Below are positions 26,701-34,187 of a DNA stretch of 64,000 nucleotides, one piece after another. The translations under genes were made by a program, and so were the position numbers. The DNA lies in NCBI GenBank assembly GCA_964036045.1, contig OZ038394.1, positions 1,676,805-1,740,804 of the forward strand, written 5' to 3'. Source of the stretch: Eutreptiella sp. 'Long Island Sound 2002'. Its lineage: Eukaryota > Euglenozoa > Euglenophyceae > Eutreptiales > Eutreptiaceae. The stretch's first letter is position 1, and each line of letters opens with the position of its first letter. A model generated the notes under the pieces. That model worked only from the letters and a program-made list of their open reading frames with translations, did no database searches and had not been told where the DNA came from.

Positions 26701-29125
26701 GATCCCTCAACAGCCCAACCCTTCTCCTATGATCCATCCTCAGTCGGGGATGTTGCTGGGCCCAGGGGCCGAATTGTGCCCAGGATTGAGGTGCTAGAGG
26801 AAAGGTTTTCCACAACGCACTCCCCCTCACCCGATCCACTGGTGGACTTCTGAGGATGATGCCAGCCTATCCCTCTGTCCACTGAAGGCCGTAGCAGCTG
26901 CGTGAGCCGCGCGTCCACTGTGACACTTTCTCTGACAGTTTTTGGCGGTACAAGTATTCGGTCCGGTCATGAAGACCACTCCTTTGTATTTCTCACAATG
27001 GGTGATCTGCATCAGCATTGCCGCCATGGAGCTTCTTGTGGGGTTGATCGTCAGTTTCATCCAAGTCCCCATGTGGAAGCCCAAGACTGCAGATGCCAAC
27101 AAGCAGGGTGTGTGCTGCTCACCGGAAAGCGGATTCAGAACACTTACACGTGCGCTGCTCTCGGTTCTGCTGTCGTCATTTCTTGGTGTATCAAGTACCA
27201 AGCCCATTCTCAAATGCAGTCATGGGTTGGGTTCCGGGTGGGAGGGACCAGATGGTAGGGACGCAGTCACACCAGGGGCGAGGTTGCACTCCGACTCAGG
27301 GTCGCCACAACCACATCGCCATTTGTGTAGCCAAGTGGCGTATCATGTGAGCCCACGGCACAACCCACTCTTGGCATCAGCATTGCCAATGCAACTGTGC
27401 CCTGTCTTTCCCCCCACGTTCGGGACCTGGATGCAGCAGGAAATGTGTAGCCATGTCACTGTTGAGGGATAGTTTTCCAGCTCCCTTTGCAGCTCCCTTT
27501 GCAGCTCCCTGGCCCCCCTCCCCTGGCTGGGGATGCAGCGCACCGCCGACGTGTAACACTCGGTGATCCGGTACCCCCTGGCCCTTGTTGTGCAATTTGC
27601 TATATTGTTTGTGTTGACGGGGTGTACAGCCTGAGGGGCAGTAGGCTGCAATCATGAGCAGTGGGACAAGGCTTCCACTATCACCTGCAAAACCGCACAC
27701 CTGCTGTATGCCCTCCCAACGGGCAAAATGGCTGGAATTGCAGCACCCCAAGGATGTGTAATATTTGGTGATCCGGAACCCCTTGGCCCCGTGTCAGTGA
27801 TGGAGAGCAACCCCCAAAGTTCATGGCCTGGAATGACTGAATGTGATGGCTGTCAGCCCTGGCAGGGGCAGTGGACGCCACGGGGGCCACATGCTGCAAT
27901 TGTGAGCACTGCGACAACACTCACAAACTTGCACCCCCCGTTTTTTCCGCATTGCCTCCTTGTACCCCCCGTGCCCAACAAATAAGTGCACCGTAATTTT
28001 TGGGTATGCGGAAACGCTGCATCGCCAAGCCTTAGCCATTCACAGCTTGGAGGCACGCCTCAAAAACGCACAAGTGCCTGAAACAGGAAATACCAGTTTC
28101 ACTTGCTTGGTCTTGATGCTGCCTTGTCGGCCAAAAAGCAGGTCATATAGAAGACATCGCACCAGGCACTGATTCTACTTCATGGGAACCAACCAGCCTT
28201 TACGGAACACCTCCCTTGAGGATGCATTTTGGAGTAGTCCAAACCAGCAACAAGAGTTAGCCAAGGGGGTAGAGAAACCTTTGCTGCTTTGGGCGGTGCA
28301 TGTACATCTGAACGAGTCCCTTTCGATGGATCTCGGAATGGACCTCAGATACATGTATCGAGGGGGACCAGTCTGCCTGACGCCCAATTTTTGAGGCGGA
28401 GGCATCACACTCGCACACTGCCTGCACGCTCCCATGCTGATGCCCAGGTCTGGCACGAGCGTCCAACAGGCTGGATGGCGACCAGAATGGGCTGGATCCT
28501 ACAGGCAGACACCGGCAACAGCAGTTGGTATTGCTGAGTTGCACACGGTACACATGGTGCATGCACATGATACGTCAATCTTAGAGGCGCTGAGAGAATT
28601 TGTGGCCTAGACTAACTGGCGCCAAAGGCGCCAGAGAAAATTTTTGATTGGCTGAAGGCCTGGAGAAAAATTCGGCGGCCCCCCCCCCCCCCCCTCAAGT
28701 GGTGCCGAGTGGTTAGAGGAGCCCAGGGCCGGGGGCTCCGTCTTGTCTGGGCTGTTTCCCCTGAGGCTCCCAGCAGATCCAGATCCCTTTGGGACCCCCA
28801 CCTTGGTCACAACCTCCTGCAACTGGAGTTAGGTACCCTCAGTCCCCCCCCCCCCCCTATTGCTGAGGCGCAGTGCGCCGGAATGTATACCACAATACAT
28901 TGAGGTTGGGGCCAACAGTTGAGGTACGGGGCCCCTGCCGACGCTAGTGGCACGTCTGCTCATGCCCCTTCTGGAACAGGGTTGGATGACCTGAAGAAGA
29001 GGCTGATCACCGAAGCCAAGACCAATGCCGGCATGTTCGGAGGCGCACCAGTGGGGAACGTTGGGCAACCCTCCGTCACTGGGTATGGCATTTGGCGCAC
29101 CCCTCAGCTGGCCCCTCCCCGCTGA
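1..29125 (+). CDS. Type IIB (plasma-membrane type) Ca2+-transporting P-type ATPase, 3' part, 15 exons
   Basis: ATP-driven calcium export pump, truncated at its 5' side by the window edge. Exons: 1-68, 866-930, 4104-4352, 5273-5395, 6184-6306, 7537-7636, 9753-9942, 11214-11428, 15452-15577, 17504-17693, 19590-19695, 23381-23519, 25342-25397, 26939-27107, 28980-29125. Joined, they give 687 codons plus TGA with no frame break, and every intron is GT..AG. Landmarks in order: ASCETMG, phosphorylation loop [10 protein letters not shown], nucleotide-binding KGAS, MVTGDN, the hinge TGDGTNDAP, the M6 segment LNLIMDT that keeps the Asn and Asp used for Ca2+ binding in PMCA pumps, then four more membrane segments with the family signature NEFNAR. 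M1-M4 lie upstream of the window. Only about 60 residues follow M10, so a long calmodulin-binding tail like that of animal PMCA is not evident. Family assignment is secure; exact splice points are inferred. Confidence 0.94.
69..865 (+). other. Ca2+-ATPase intron 1
   Basis: Intron between exons 1 and 2. No repeat or additional gene recognised. Confidence 0.85.
866..930 (+). CDS. Ca2+-ATPase exon 2 (phosphorylation site)
   Basis: Encodes [18 protein letters not shown] followed by TVVQ. The Asp in DKTGT is the residue phosphorylated during the pump cycle. The acceptor is TGCAG and the donor GTGTGG at 931. With the base carried from exon 1 the segment is exactly 22 codons. Confidence 0.96.
1240..1600. 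repeat. Degenerate TGTGCACAGTGT-rich tract in intron 2
   Basis: Short words such as TGTGCACAGTGTCTACAAC recur irregularly (about 1,330-1,440 and 1,530-1,580). Similar TGCAC-rich tracts lie at 31.1-31.25 and 31.65-31.8 kb. No fixed period, so probably a decayed minisatellite. Confidence 0.4.
2160..2480. repeat. Diverged dispersed repeat in intron 2
   Basis: Contains ACTCAAAATACTCA and GAATTCAAAAATGTTTGAAAAA followed by a TTTTTGACCC..GACCT block. Words in the same order recur at 56,010-56,095, 57,690-57,775 and 63,535-63,620 and, more weakly, at 15,020-15,120. Low-identity members of one old family. Confidence 0.45.
2689..2760. repeat. (TTA)n microsatellite
   Basis: About 24 near-perfect TTA trinucleotides in intron 2. 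Confidence 0.95.
2819..3169. mobile_element. hAT-like MITE with a (CCAACCGCCA)-type core
   Basis: 351 bp. Left end CAGGGCGGTCCTTAAGG; the right end read inward is CAGAGCGGTCCTTAACG. A perfect 8-bp direct repeat GTTTTTCG flanks it (2,811-2,818 and 3,170-3,177). CAG-starting inverted ends and 8-bp target duplications are typical of the hAT superfamily. The core is a variable array of ACCGCCAACTG-like units with oligo-T tracts on each side. No transposase, so non-autonomous. Confidence 0.85.
4104..4352 (+). CDS. Ca2+-ATPase exon 3 (start of nucleotide-binding domain)
   Basis: 83 codons, phase 0 on both sides. Begins [14 protein letters not shown] and contains [16 protein letters not shown], the equivalent of the GNKTECGLLGF block of PMCA. 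The Cys of animal pumps is His here. Follows a 3.2-kb intron; acceptor TTTGTAG, donor GTATGG. Confidence 0.95.
4758..5024. mobile_element. hAT-like MITE, second family (CAGGGCTCCTTTTAA ends)
   Basis: 267 bp in intron 3. Ends CAGGGCTCCTTTTAA and, inverted, CAGGGCTCCTTTTAC. Flanks TCCTCTGG and CCCTCTGG agree at 7 of 8 bases, fitting an 8-bp target duplication. The core holds palindromic words (CCTTCGGCTCC, CCTTCGGCGCC) and AAAATTTT blocks; C-tracts lie near both ends. Confidence 0.75.
5273..5395 (+). CDS. Ca2+-ATPase exon 4 (nucleotide-binding domain)
   Basis: 41 codons, phase 0-0. Begins DYKAMRNQY and contains [13 protein letters not shown], the counterpart of the YTFNSVRKSMST block that contacts ATP. 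Acceptor CTGTAG, donor GTTCGC. Confidence 0.95.
5547..5670. repeat. Direct repeat copy 1 (paired with 6,817-6,990)
   Basis: Shares CGCAAATGACTGC, CAGCAGACGTGCATCCA, GGAGTCGGTGTCACGGCCCA and GGTTCGAGAG in the same order with the later copy, which carries about 50 extra bases. They lie in introns 4 and 5 on either side of exon 5. Confidence 0.75.
6184..6306 (+). CDS. Ca2+-ATPase exon 5 (KGAS region)
   Basis: 41 codons, phase 0-0. Begins [18 protein letters not shown]; with the last Lys of exon 4 it forms the KGAS nucleotide-binding motif across the splice junction. Acceptor ACTAG, donor GTACAC. Confidence 0.94.
6817..6990. repeat. Direct repeat copy 2 (paired with 5,547-5,670)
   Basis: Second copy of the intron 4 repeat. 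A further shared piece, CACTGGATA..CTTTTGTTGACAGCC-like, lies at 5,676-5,705 and again at about 7,235-7,265, so the duplicated unit may originally have been longer. Confidence 0.7.
7537..7636 (+). CDS. Ca2+-ATPase exon 6
   Basis: Encodes [12 protein letters not shown] and ends LTLLAITG, matching the GLRTICVAYR..L.CICVVGI stretch of PMCA. The acidic spacer between these blocks is shorter than in animal pumps. Acceptor CTGCAG, donor GTCAGT; one base is carried over. Confidence 0.92.
7737..7935. mobile_element. hAT-like MITE, second family, truncated on the right
   Basis: Begins CAGGGCTCCATTTAACAATT like the element at 4,758 and contains the same GGCCAAAGGCGCC palindrome and AAAATTTTTGATTGGCCAAA block. 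No matching right terminus; it ends near a G-tract at 7,918-7,930. Confidence 0.65.
8190..8505. repeat. Two copies of a ~60-bp repeat
   Basis: Words GCGAAGGGAGGAACGGGTG and TGTCCAGGGCCCCGTGAAG at about 8,190-8,250 recur with few changes at about 8,450-8,505, each linked to CCTGACGGA. Within intron 6. Confidence 0.65.
8515..8575. mobile_element. End fragment of second-family hAT-like MITE
   Basis: G- and C-tracts followed by ACACCTTAAACGGAGCCCTGG, resembling only the right end of the 4,758 element. Confidence 0.45.
9753..9942 (+). CDS. Ca2+-ATPase exon 7 (MVTGDN)
   Basis: Encodes [20 protein letters not shown] then [20 protein letters not shown], the conserved P-domain segment of type II pumps. 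Acceptor CACAG, donor GTATGT; two bases carried over. Confidence 0.96.
10262..10382. repeat. Mixed CAT/CAC/CGT/CTC trinucleotide microsatellite
   Basis: Imperfect trinucleotide tract in intron 7. On the minus strand it reads as an Asp/Glu-rich open frame, judged an artefact of repeat composition. Confidence 0.85.
10870..11080. mobile_element. hAT-like MITE, second family, left end lost
   Basis: Holds TTTGGCCAATCAAAAATTT, GGCGCCATCGGCGCC and CCTCTAAAAACTCAGCACCA, as in the other copies, and ends GGAGCCCTG at 11,080. No CAGGGCTCC terminus on the left. Within intron 7, just before exon 8. Confidence 0.65.
11214..11428 (+). CDS. Ca2+-ATPase exon 8 (hinge)
   Basis: Encodes [14 protein letters not shown] and [20 protein letters not shown], the hinge that binds the phosphorylated aspartate and Mg2+. 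The reading frame stays open into both flanking introns (10,915-11,928), which would mislead an ORF caller; GTAG acceptor and GTGTGC donor restore phase with exons 7 and 9. Confidence 0.96.
11877..12340. repeat. Tandem repeat, ~192-196 bp period, about 2.4 units
   Basis: TAAATACGGCCTAAAA starts at 11,877, 12,069 and 12,265. Each unit continues CTTTACATACCTTGGATGGTC, a GAAAACTTC block, GCATAAGCAGGTTGTGTACC, a C-tract and CCTAATACCCAAATAGGG. The third unit has an internal deletion. In intron 8. Confidence 0.9.
12780..12985 (+). repeat. Inverted-repeat family, direct copy
   Basis: Runs from TTGGGGGATGCG through GATTTTACAAGGGGTT and TACGCGAATAGGCCC to GATCTAACAACCTCTGCGAG. It is inverted relative to 13,605-13,770 and 14,027-14,140, which share these blocks in reverse-complement order. 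Confidence 0.8.
13457..13600. mobile_element. hAT-like MITE, second family, truncated into another repeat
   Basis: Begins CAGGGCTCCTTTTAACAACT and continues to GGCCTTCGGCCAATCAAAAA, then switches into the inverted family at about 13,600, so one element was broken by or inserted beside the other. Confidence 0.6.
13605..13770 (-). repeat. Inverted-repeat family, reverse copy 1
   Basis: Reverse-complement relative of 12,780-12,985: ACCTCGAAGAGAGGTTGTTAG, GCGTACCCCAAG, CCCCTTGTAAAATCATCATT. More diverged than the copy at 14,027. Confidence 0.7.
14027..14140 (-). repeat. Inverted-repeat family, reverse copy 2
   Basis: ACCTCGCAGAGGTTGTTAGA, TATAGGGGAAAATGCCACAT and GCCTATTCGCGTACCGTACC mirror the block at about 12,880-12,985 over roughly 110 bp. 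The pair could be the ends of a ~1.3-kb element. Confidence 0.75.
14215..14352. mobile_element. hAT-like MITE, second family, right part
   Basis: Contains TTTTCTCTGGTGCCTTTGGC, AGTTTAGGCCAAAAAAG and CCTCTAAAAACTCAGCACCA, ending AAAGGAGCCCTG at 14,352. Confidence 0.6.
14820..14990 (-). mobile_element. tRNA-derived SINE-like element
   Basis: Read on the minus strand, 14,985 to 14,910 has an A-box-like TGGCTCATACCC..GGGTAAAGC and a well-formed T-arm CTGGGTTCAAACCCCAG with a B box. The acceptor and anticodon stems do not pair, so it is not a working tRNA. A T-rich tail with GCTTTTTTT repeats lies at its 3' side (14,831-14,866). This layout fits a SINE with a tRNA head, in intron 8. Confidence 0.55.
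15452..15577 (+). CDS. Ca2+-ATPase exon 9 (into M5)
   Basis: Encodes [20 protein letters not shown] then [12 protein letters not shown], leading into membrane segment M5. Follows the longest intron, 4.0 kb. Acceptor CCGCAG, donor GTATGG. Confidence 0.95.
17504..17693 (+). CDS. Ca2+-ATPase exon 10 (M5-M6)
   Basis: Encodes [20 protein letters not shown] then [20 protein letters not shown]. The Asn and Asp of NLIMD are the M6 Ca2+ ligands in PMCA. It ends APLISN plus two bases, matching NKPLISR. Acceptor ATTAG, donor GTGTTA. Confidence 0.95.
18661..18790. repeat. Polypyrimidine (C/T) tract
   Basis: CCCT repeats followed by a (CT)n run at 18,750-18,782 in intron 10. Simple sequence. Confidence 0.85.
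19590..19695 (+). CDS. Ca2+-ATPase exon 11 (M7)
   Basis: One base completes Arg, then [20 protein letters not shown], a hydrophobic M7 corresponding to MMKNILGHAVYQLALI in PMCA. Acceptor CTCAG, donor GTATGC, phase 0 at the 3' end. Confidence 0.92.
21055..21245. repeat. Degenerate tandem repeat, ~35-45 bp period
   Basis: GGTTTGTAACAAGTTTCCGAGGCTC-like units recur: GGGTTTGTAATAAATTTTTG, GGGTTTCTCACAGGTTGATG, GGGTTTGTGGCAGGTTGATG. In intron 11. Confidence 0.7.
23381..23519 (+). CDS. Ca2+-ATPase exon 12 (M8)
   Basis: Starts [13 protein letters not shown] and continues [26 protein letters not shown] is the near-invariant NEINAR of type IIB pumps. The cysteine-rich start lies in the M7-M8 loop. 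Acceptor TTCAG, donor GTGTGG. Confidence 0.95.
24000..24190. repeat. Degenerate tandem repeat built on ACATTTTCTACAATGTG
   Basis: About eight units of roughly 22-26 bp with the word CATTTTCTACA, in intron 12. AT-rich against its surroundings. Confidence 0.7.
25342..25397 (+). CDS. Ca2+-ATPase exon 13 (M9 start)
   Basis: A 56-bp exon. With the carried base it gives [19 protein letters not shown], the start of M9. It is placed by phase (1 in, 0 out) and by the hydrophobic match between ERNIFEG and FLAVQVFG. Acceptor TTTGCAG, donor GTATGT. Confidence 0.85.
26939..27107 (+). CDS. Ca2+-ATPase exon 14 (M9 end and M10)
   Basis: Encodes [20 protein letters not shown] then [20 protein letters not shown], matching the M9-M10 loop and M10 of PMCA. 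Ends KTADANKQ plus one base. Acceptor GACAG, donor GTGTGT. Confidence 0.93.
28590..28735. mobile_element. hAT-like MITE, second family, degenerate
   Basis: TGGCGCCAAAGGCGCCAGAG and AAAATTTTTGATTGGCTGAA match the family core; the right end is GAGGAGCCCAGGGC. In the last intron. Confidence 0.6.
28736..28910. repeat. Shuffled repeat shared with 13,270-13,457
   Basis: GGTCACAACCTCCTGCAACT, GGTACCCTCAGT and CCGGAATGTATA occur in the same order in both places. GGGGCTCCGTCTTGTCTGGG is present in the opposite orientation at 13,425-13,450. A rearranged composite beside MITE copies in both cases. Confidence 0.65.
28980..29125 (+). CDS. Ca2+-ATPase exon 15 (terminal, cytoplasmic tail)
   Basis: Starting GG completes Gly, then [20 protein letters not shown], a basic amphipathic stretch, and a Gly/Pro-rich end before TGA at 29,123-29,125. 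Chosen because it is the only phase-compatible open exon downstream. Acceptor GGAACAG. The tail is not conserved enough to confirm by family resemblance. Confidence 0.75.
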
Positions 29126-32100
29126 CCTCCTCGCTCAGGGATGTATCAAAACGGCTAACAACCGCAGGAGGAGGGGGTAACCCCCCCCCCCCCGGACCCA
29201 GATTTAGTGGGAAAAAATGAAATTTTACAAAAGGAAATATTGATTTGGGCTATTTTTGGTACACAAATTTTTGGGTTCCAGACCCCCTCCACCCTTCCTC
29301 TCTTCTAATGCATGCTTGCCCTTGCTGGAACTGGGGCCTCTCTGGTGCTTTGATCCAAGGACACACACAGCCCCACACACCACCGTACGAGGAACACACA
29401 AGTGGACGGTGGTACATGTGACACATCTGCCTCTAGTGCACTCGCACACAAGGCACCGGGCAAGTCCCACTGGATTCAACGGGTGTTTGGATTACTGAGG
29501 GCAGCCTGGATCCCGATCCCATACCAGGTCACCCCGTGGCCTAGTGTCAGGGTTCTACGGGAGTGGGGGGACGGGGCAGGGGGCTCGAGGTCGATGACGA
29601 CGTAAGACAGCGTGATGCCGGAGCGGCTGCACGGTGCATGCCCCATGGGTCCAGGATACAGCATGTAAGATTTCTTCAAGTTCGCGAATCGTGCCATGTA
29701 GACTCATGCACTGGAAGCGTTCAGTGCCACACTTGGACGAATGTGCCAATAGGACTACCTGATGTCGCCTGCGCCACAAGGTGTTGCTGCACAATGTCTG
29801 AGTACGCGTCCAGGTCCCCACATTCGAAAAGGAAGTCGGGGTTTGGAGTTGCACTGGGGCCCGATGAAGCCTCCCGAACCTGAGGAATGGAACAGGGGCT
29901 CCCATTGAGATTCATCAGTCGCTCCGGCCCGCGTCACATGCACCAGAATTGTGTGTTGTAAAGGTCCCCAACCGGCGTCCCATATGACTGCATACAAAGC
30001 AGCTGGGCAAAAGCCTGCGCAATTGTGAAGGTACATCGGCCAGGGCGTCCGGAAAAGAAGCGTAGGTGCCCAAAATCAAGAACGGATCCCACTATGAGCA
30101 GCAAAACTGGACAAAGGGCACGGCGATAGCCCCCCCCCCCCCCCAAAGGGGGTCATGTTCCTGCCTGGGGCTCAACTGACCAGGACCATCGATGAGTTGC
30201 TGCAAAATCTGGCAAAACCAAGAAGATGTTTGAATCCAAAAAAAATGGCCGAACAACATTTTCACTGAATCGCAGACAAGTGATGACTGTGGACCTTTGT
30301 CACGCTGATTCCAAAAACATCATTTTACATCCGCTGAAATTTTGGGGTACAGGTCACCTCAAGGCCACTCGCAGGGGGCTTTCAGAAGTACGGTCAATTG
30401 GTCAACTGAGCCCCTTTTTTGGAGGGGGAAGGGCTCAGGCCAGGGGGCTTTACCCCCGCCCTCCACTGGCAATTGAAAATCGGGGAGGAGAAATGGAGAT
30501 AATTTTGGGCTTCATAGTTTTGTGAAAATTGTAGTTGTTTATCAGCTGACACTACTGCTGTCATCCAAAAAGAGGTTATGGCCCCAGAAGCACAACGTCC
30601 ACCGCAAAGAATCCTCTACCAGCCTACTCAACTGACAAGGTTTATTGCCAACCAGCACTGCTAGTGCAGGAAGGACACCGCTAATGGTGCCCCGGATCGG
30701 TTGGAGAATGCTGTCAATCTCTGCCCTGTCCTGGACCCCGATCCCTGCTTGGTGGACTGCTTTGTCAAACAATGTCAGTCTTCTGGAGGTTCCCTCCAGA
30801 GGTCTGGAGGGGCAACAGAGGGAAAGGAGGTCTGGGCTGAGCGTTGAATTGTTAGGGCCCTTTGTGGGCACACAAGAACAAGGCACCAAGGGCTGAATTG
30901 ATGGGGCTCATTGCGCCACAATCCACACTCCACATCGGTGCGGCCCCAGTACGTGCATGTTCATCATATGTTGCTGAGATGGGAGAATGTATGGGGTTCT
31001 CTATGGTATTTGCATACAAGCCTGCCACAACTCATAACCCGAACCAGGACTGAGTATTGGGATCGAGCTGGTGGGGAAGGCAACATCACTGCACACCAGA
31101 CAGTACACACCTTGCACACTACATTCTGCATGTAGGTTGTGCACCCTGTACAGTGCACATCGTGCATTTTAAACACTTCACACAGTGCCACAGACATGCA
31201 TTCAGCACACTGCACACTGTGCAATTAGCGCAGGGGGCGCACCGTGCGCTGTGTGCGTGCTGCCCGAAAAGTAGGCTATCTTGGACCCGTTTTCTTCGAT
31301 ACTGCAGCAGCTCCTCAGCCATTGCGGTTGTTCGGTCAAATATAATGATACATTTTCACAGTGCCTGCTGCAGAACAGCATACTTTGCATCTTATCTCCT
31401 TAGACCCACTTTCACATTCTTCATGGATCTCAGTATTGGGGATAGGGTGTTCTACATTCAACACCCACTCCAACAGTGTGCAAGTTCCTGCCAGAGCAGT
31501 TGAGACCAGGTGGTGAATCGCCACTCCAAGATTTGCTTTTTCTCCATTGCCATCCCAAGTTCTGATTCACCAACCTGACTGCTCATCCAGCCCTCGATCT
31601 TGATCTGGGGGGTAGTTTTCAGGGTGGTTTTCAAGCTAACTTACTATTGGGCGCTGTGCGCGTGCTGTGCACAAACACCCCCACAGTGTGCGCACTCTGC
31701 ACACTGCACCGCATATCGCAAAGTTAACATGATGCACATACTGCACATTCTGCACACTGCACGCGGTGCACTGCGCACTACAATGGCACATTTGCATGTA
31801 TTTGTCCAGGGAAAATGTGTGGCCAAGCCCCTCCTAAGTCTCCCCCCCCCTCTTCCAACCTCCTGCCCCCTTGGACAGCCATGCTCACACACCCCCTCCT
31901 TTCTGCGTAGCCCCCTGTGCCCCCTCCCAAGGGGCATTGGGCCAAACCTGCAGGGACGGGGGGGTTCAAACTGAGGGACAGTCTCCCAAGTGCGCACTGT
32001 ACCAAGCTCTAATTCTGATACCAACTCAGACTGCAGCTGTCAGTATGGTGGCTCCTATTGCTGGCTGGCCATCGTGGGGCACTGCACAGTTCTCTTGCCG

Positions 32101-33000
32101 GAAATGACCAGGGGTGTGCCCTTAACCACAAATGACACCAGTGTTTGAGCCGCAGGTACTCATGTGGGGTGCTTTTGGGTGGTGCTGTCATCGGACAATT
32201 GAACCCCCCTTTGCCCAATTGGAAGTCCAGAAGCCCCTTGCACTTTTGTCCTTGAGGACTATCCCCCCCCCCCAAAGTCATGCTTTAAACTGAAAAAGCT
32301 TAAGGAGGAGCCCCCGTGCAGGTTCCAACCCTCCCGCCCCGGCCCAACAGAAAAATCCTGACCTAGGACCCCGCTCCCCCTCACAATTGAATTCCTGGGA
32401 GGCCACATCCAAGTACTGCCTTCCTTCAAAGATGGCCTGTCCTGCACTGTGCTCCTGGCCACCACTGGCTGCATACGGAGATGCGGGCTGTGTTCCTGGA
32501 TGCTATGTGGTTTGCATTGCCGAGGTCGTGCGCCAGGGGTTGGCCCTAGCAGTGCCTTTATGTTTGCCATTTCTCTGCAGGAATGCAAATTTCGAACGGC
32601 AAGAGCGAGGTCCCCGGGAGCGTTGGGAATTTGCCATCGCGGGGGTCATGGCAGAGCAGAGAGTGGTTTCGACGTATGTGTTTTGAGCCTGGGCTACCCG
32701 CCCCTCTGCCTCAGCCCCAGTGCGCAAGCCCCTGTGTCAGTCCTTTGTCAGCCCCTGTGCCACCAGTCCGCTGTGCCTTAGCCCCTGTGCCCAGGCCTGC
32801 GTGGAACTTGGACCGTGCGCTTCAGGTTTGCTGCACACTTGAGTGTCGGGTGGTGAGCAGTGATTGAACTGAGTCTGTGGCGCCAATGGGTGGGTGGGGG
32901 AGGGTGGGATTAAGGATGCGGTGACCTGACCGATGTTGGAGTCGCAGCATTGACCTTTGGAACAGCACTGGGCCTTGGCACAACAGCATGTGTCTACCAG
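29126..33000. other. Gene-poor interval; candidate minus-strand exons only
   Basis: Follows the Ca2+-ATPase stop codon. Open minus-strand segments with usable splice signals lie at 31,406-31,487 (TCTLLEWVLNVEHPIPNTEI..) and 31,243-31,301 (IEENGSKIAYFSGS..), whose phases join. A longer open segment at 30,545-30,845 contains FDKAVHQAGIGVQDRAEIDS. None matches a family I recognise. TGCAC-rich decayed repeats lie at 31,100-31,235 and 31,650-31,780. Confidence 0.35.
32581..32673 (+). CDS. Possible + strand exon
   Basis: Encodes NANFERQERGPRERWEFAIA then GVMAEQRVVS between a good acceptor (CATTTCTCTGCAG) and a GTATGTG donor. Length 93, phase 2-2. No partner exon with matching phase was found nearby and the product is unrecognised. 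Confidence 0.3.
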
Positions 33001-33056
33001 TCAGGTCCGGGAGCGTCTGGTGATGACGACGCCTGTGGTGGAATGATGAGGGACAC

Positions 33057-33209
33057 CGGCTCCACAGCAGACCACCGCCTGTTGTCCAGACTGATCAGCA
33101 GGTATTTGGACCGCAGCCGCCCAAGCGTCACATTTGTCCCCAGGCTCATTGAAACAACCGACAGAAGAATCGCCACCAGCATGATCAGAAAGCGCCGAGA
33201 CTCCTCCAT
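33057..33209 (-). CDS. Possible first exon of a type II membrane protein
   Basis: 51 codons starting MEESRRFLIMLVAILLSVVS, a signal-anchor-like hydrophobic segment, then an N-glycosylation site NVT. The donor is GTGTCC, phase 0. Read on the + strand the same DNA is also open, so strand is uncertain. Candidate downstream exons at 31.2-31.5 and 30.5-30.9 kb would give a gene running toward 29.5 kb. Not recognised. Confidence 0.3.
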
Positions 33210-34163
33210 CTTATCTTTCCAGCAGCGAACTCCAGCAGCAGGGAATGCAGGTACCCGTGTGTGTCCCTGCAGTTGTGTCTGTCAGTTGTCAATTTGGTTC
33301 ACCGGCTCTCCCTGTGGTCACCAATTTGACCACAATCCTCTGTGTCGACAGGCTGTCAGTGCGGCATTTGTTGTTGGGCTGTGTCCTTTCACATGCACGC
33401 AATCACACACATGCGCATGCGCACATACAGGATGAGAACAACGACCCTCCTCAGGAGCAGCAGAGGAGCCGTTTTTCGTTCTGTGGTCGAGGTGACAGTC
33501 TGTGGCAGGTGATGGTTTGTGGGCATGTTCTAACGGACACACACACACGCACACCATTCTCTATACCTGGGGCTGCAAACTCCAACAACAGAACCCTCAC
33601 CAGTTTCTCCACTGTATTATTGATTTCGGTTCTTCACACCGGGTTCATCGTTGTATTCGTGCTAGCCCCTTAGCCAGTATCGGCTATCAAAAGTAGTTGT
33701 GTGCTGATGGCTGGCTTGCCAGCATAGGCCCATCTATACCAGACAGGGTGGTAGCAGCACCCACGCACGCAATCTGATGTCTCCGCATGGGTGCCGTCAG
33801 GGCAGCCAGCAGTGTGGGGATTGTCGCTCAGCACCCCACCCAGACCGCCCAGGTGGCAAACGCCGCCCGACCAGAGAGCGGGGGAATGCAAGCAAAGTCA
33901 AGAGCTCAGAGGCAGTTTCCTTAACGCCAAGCATGCGTTGTGTTGGTCATTCCATCGCCGTCTGCAGAGGCAAGCTCGCCCATGGGGGCCTTTGTGCAGG
34001 CATGCATATAGTAGGAATGCCCAACCTGTACATAGTCTTGTAGTGCTGAGCGGAGCAACAGCCACAGTGGGCGGAAGCATTGAACACTGCTGCAGTGCGA
34101 ACGGAGCTGTAGCTGTGGTGTATAATAGCGAATGCCATGATTGGATTTCAAATGTTGGCCGTC

Positions 34164-34187
34164 ACACACACACACACACACACACAA
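34164..34187. repeat. (CA)n microsatellite
   Basis: Twelve CA dinucleotides. No other feature is recognised in 33.2-34.7 kb apart from a rejected tRNA-like stretch. Confidence 0.9.
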
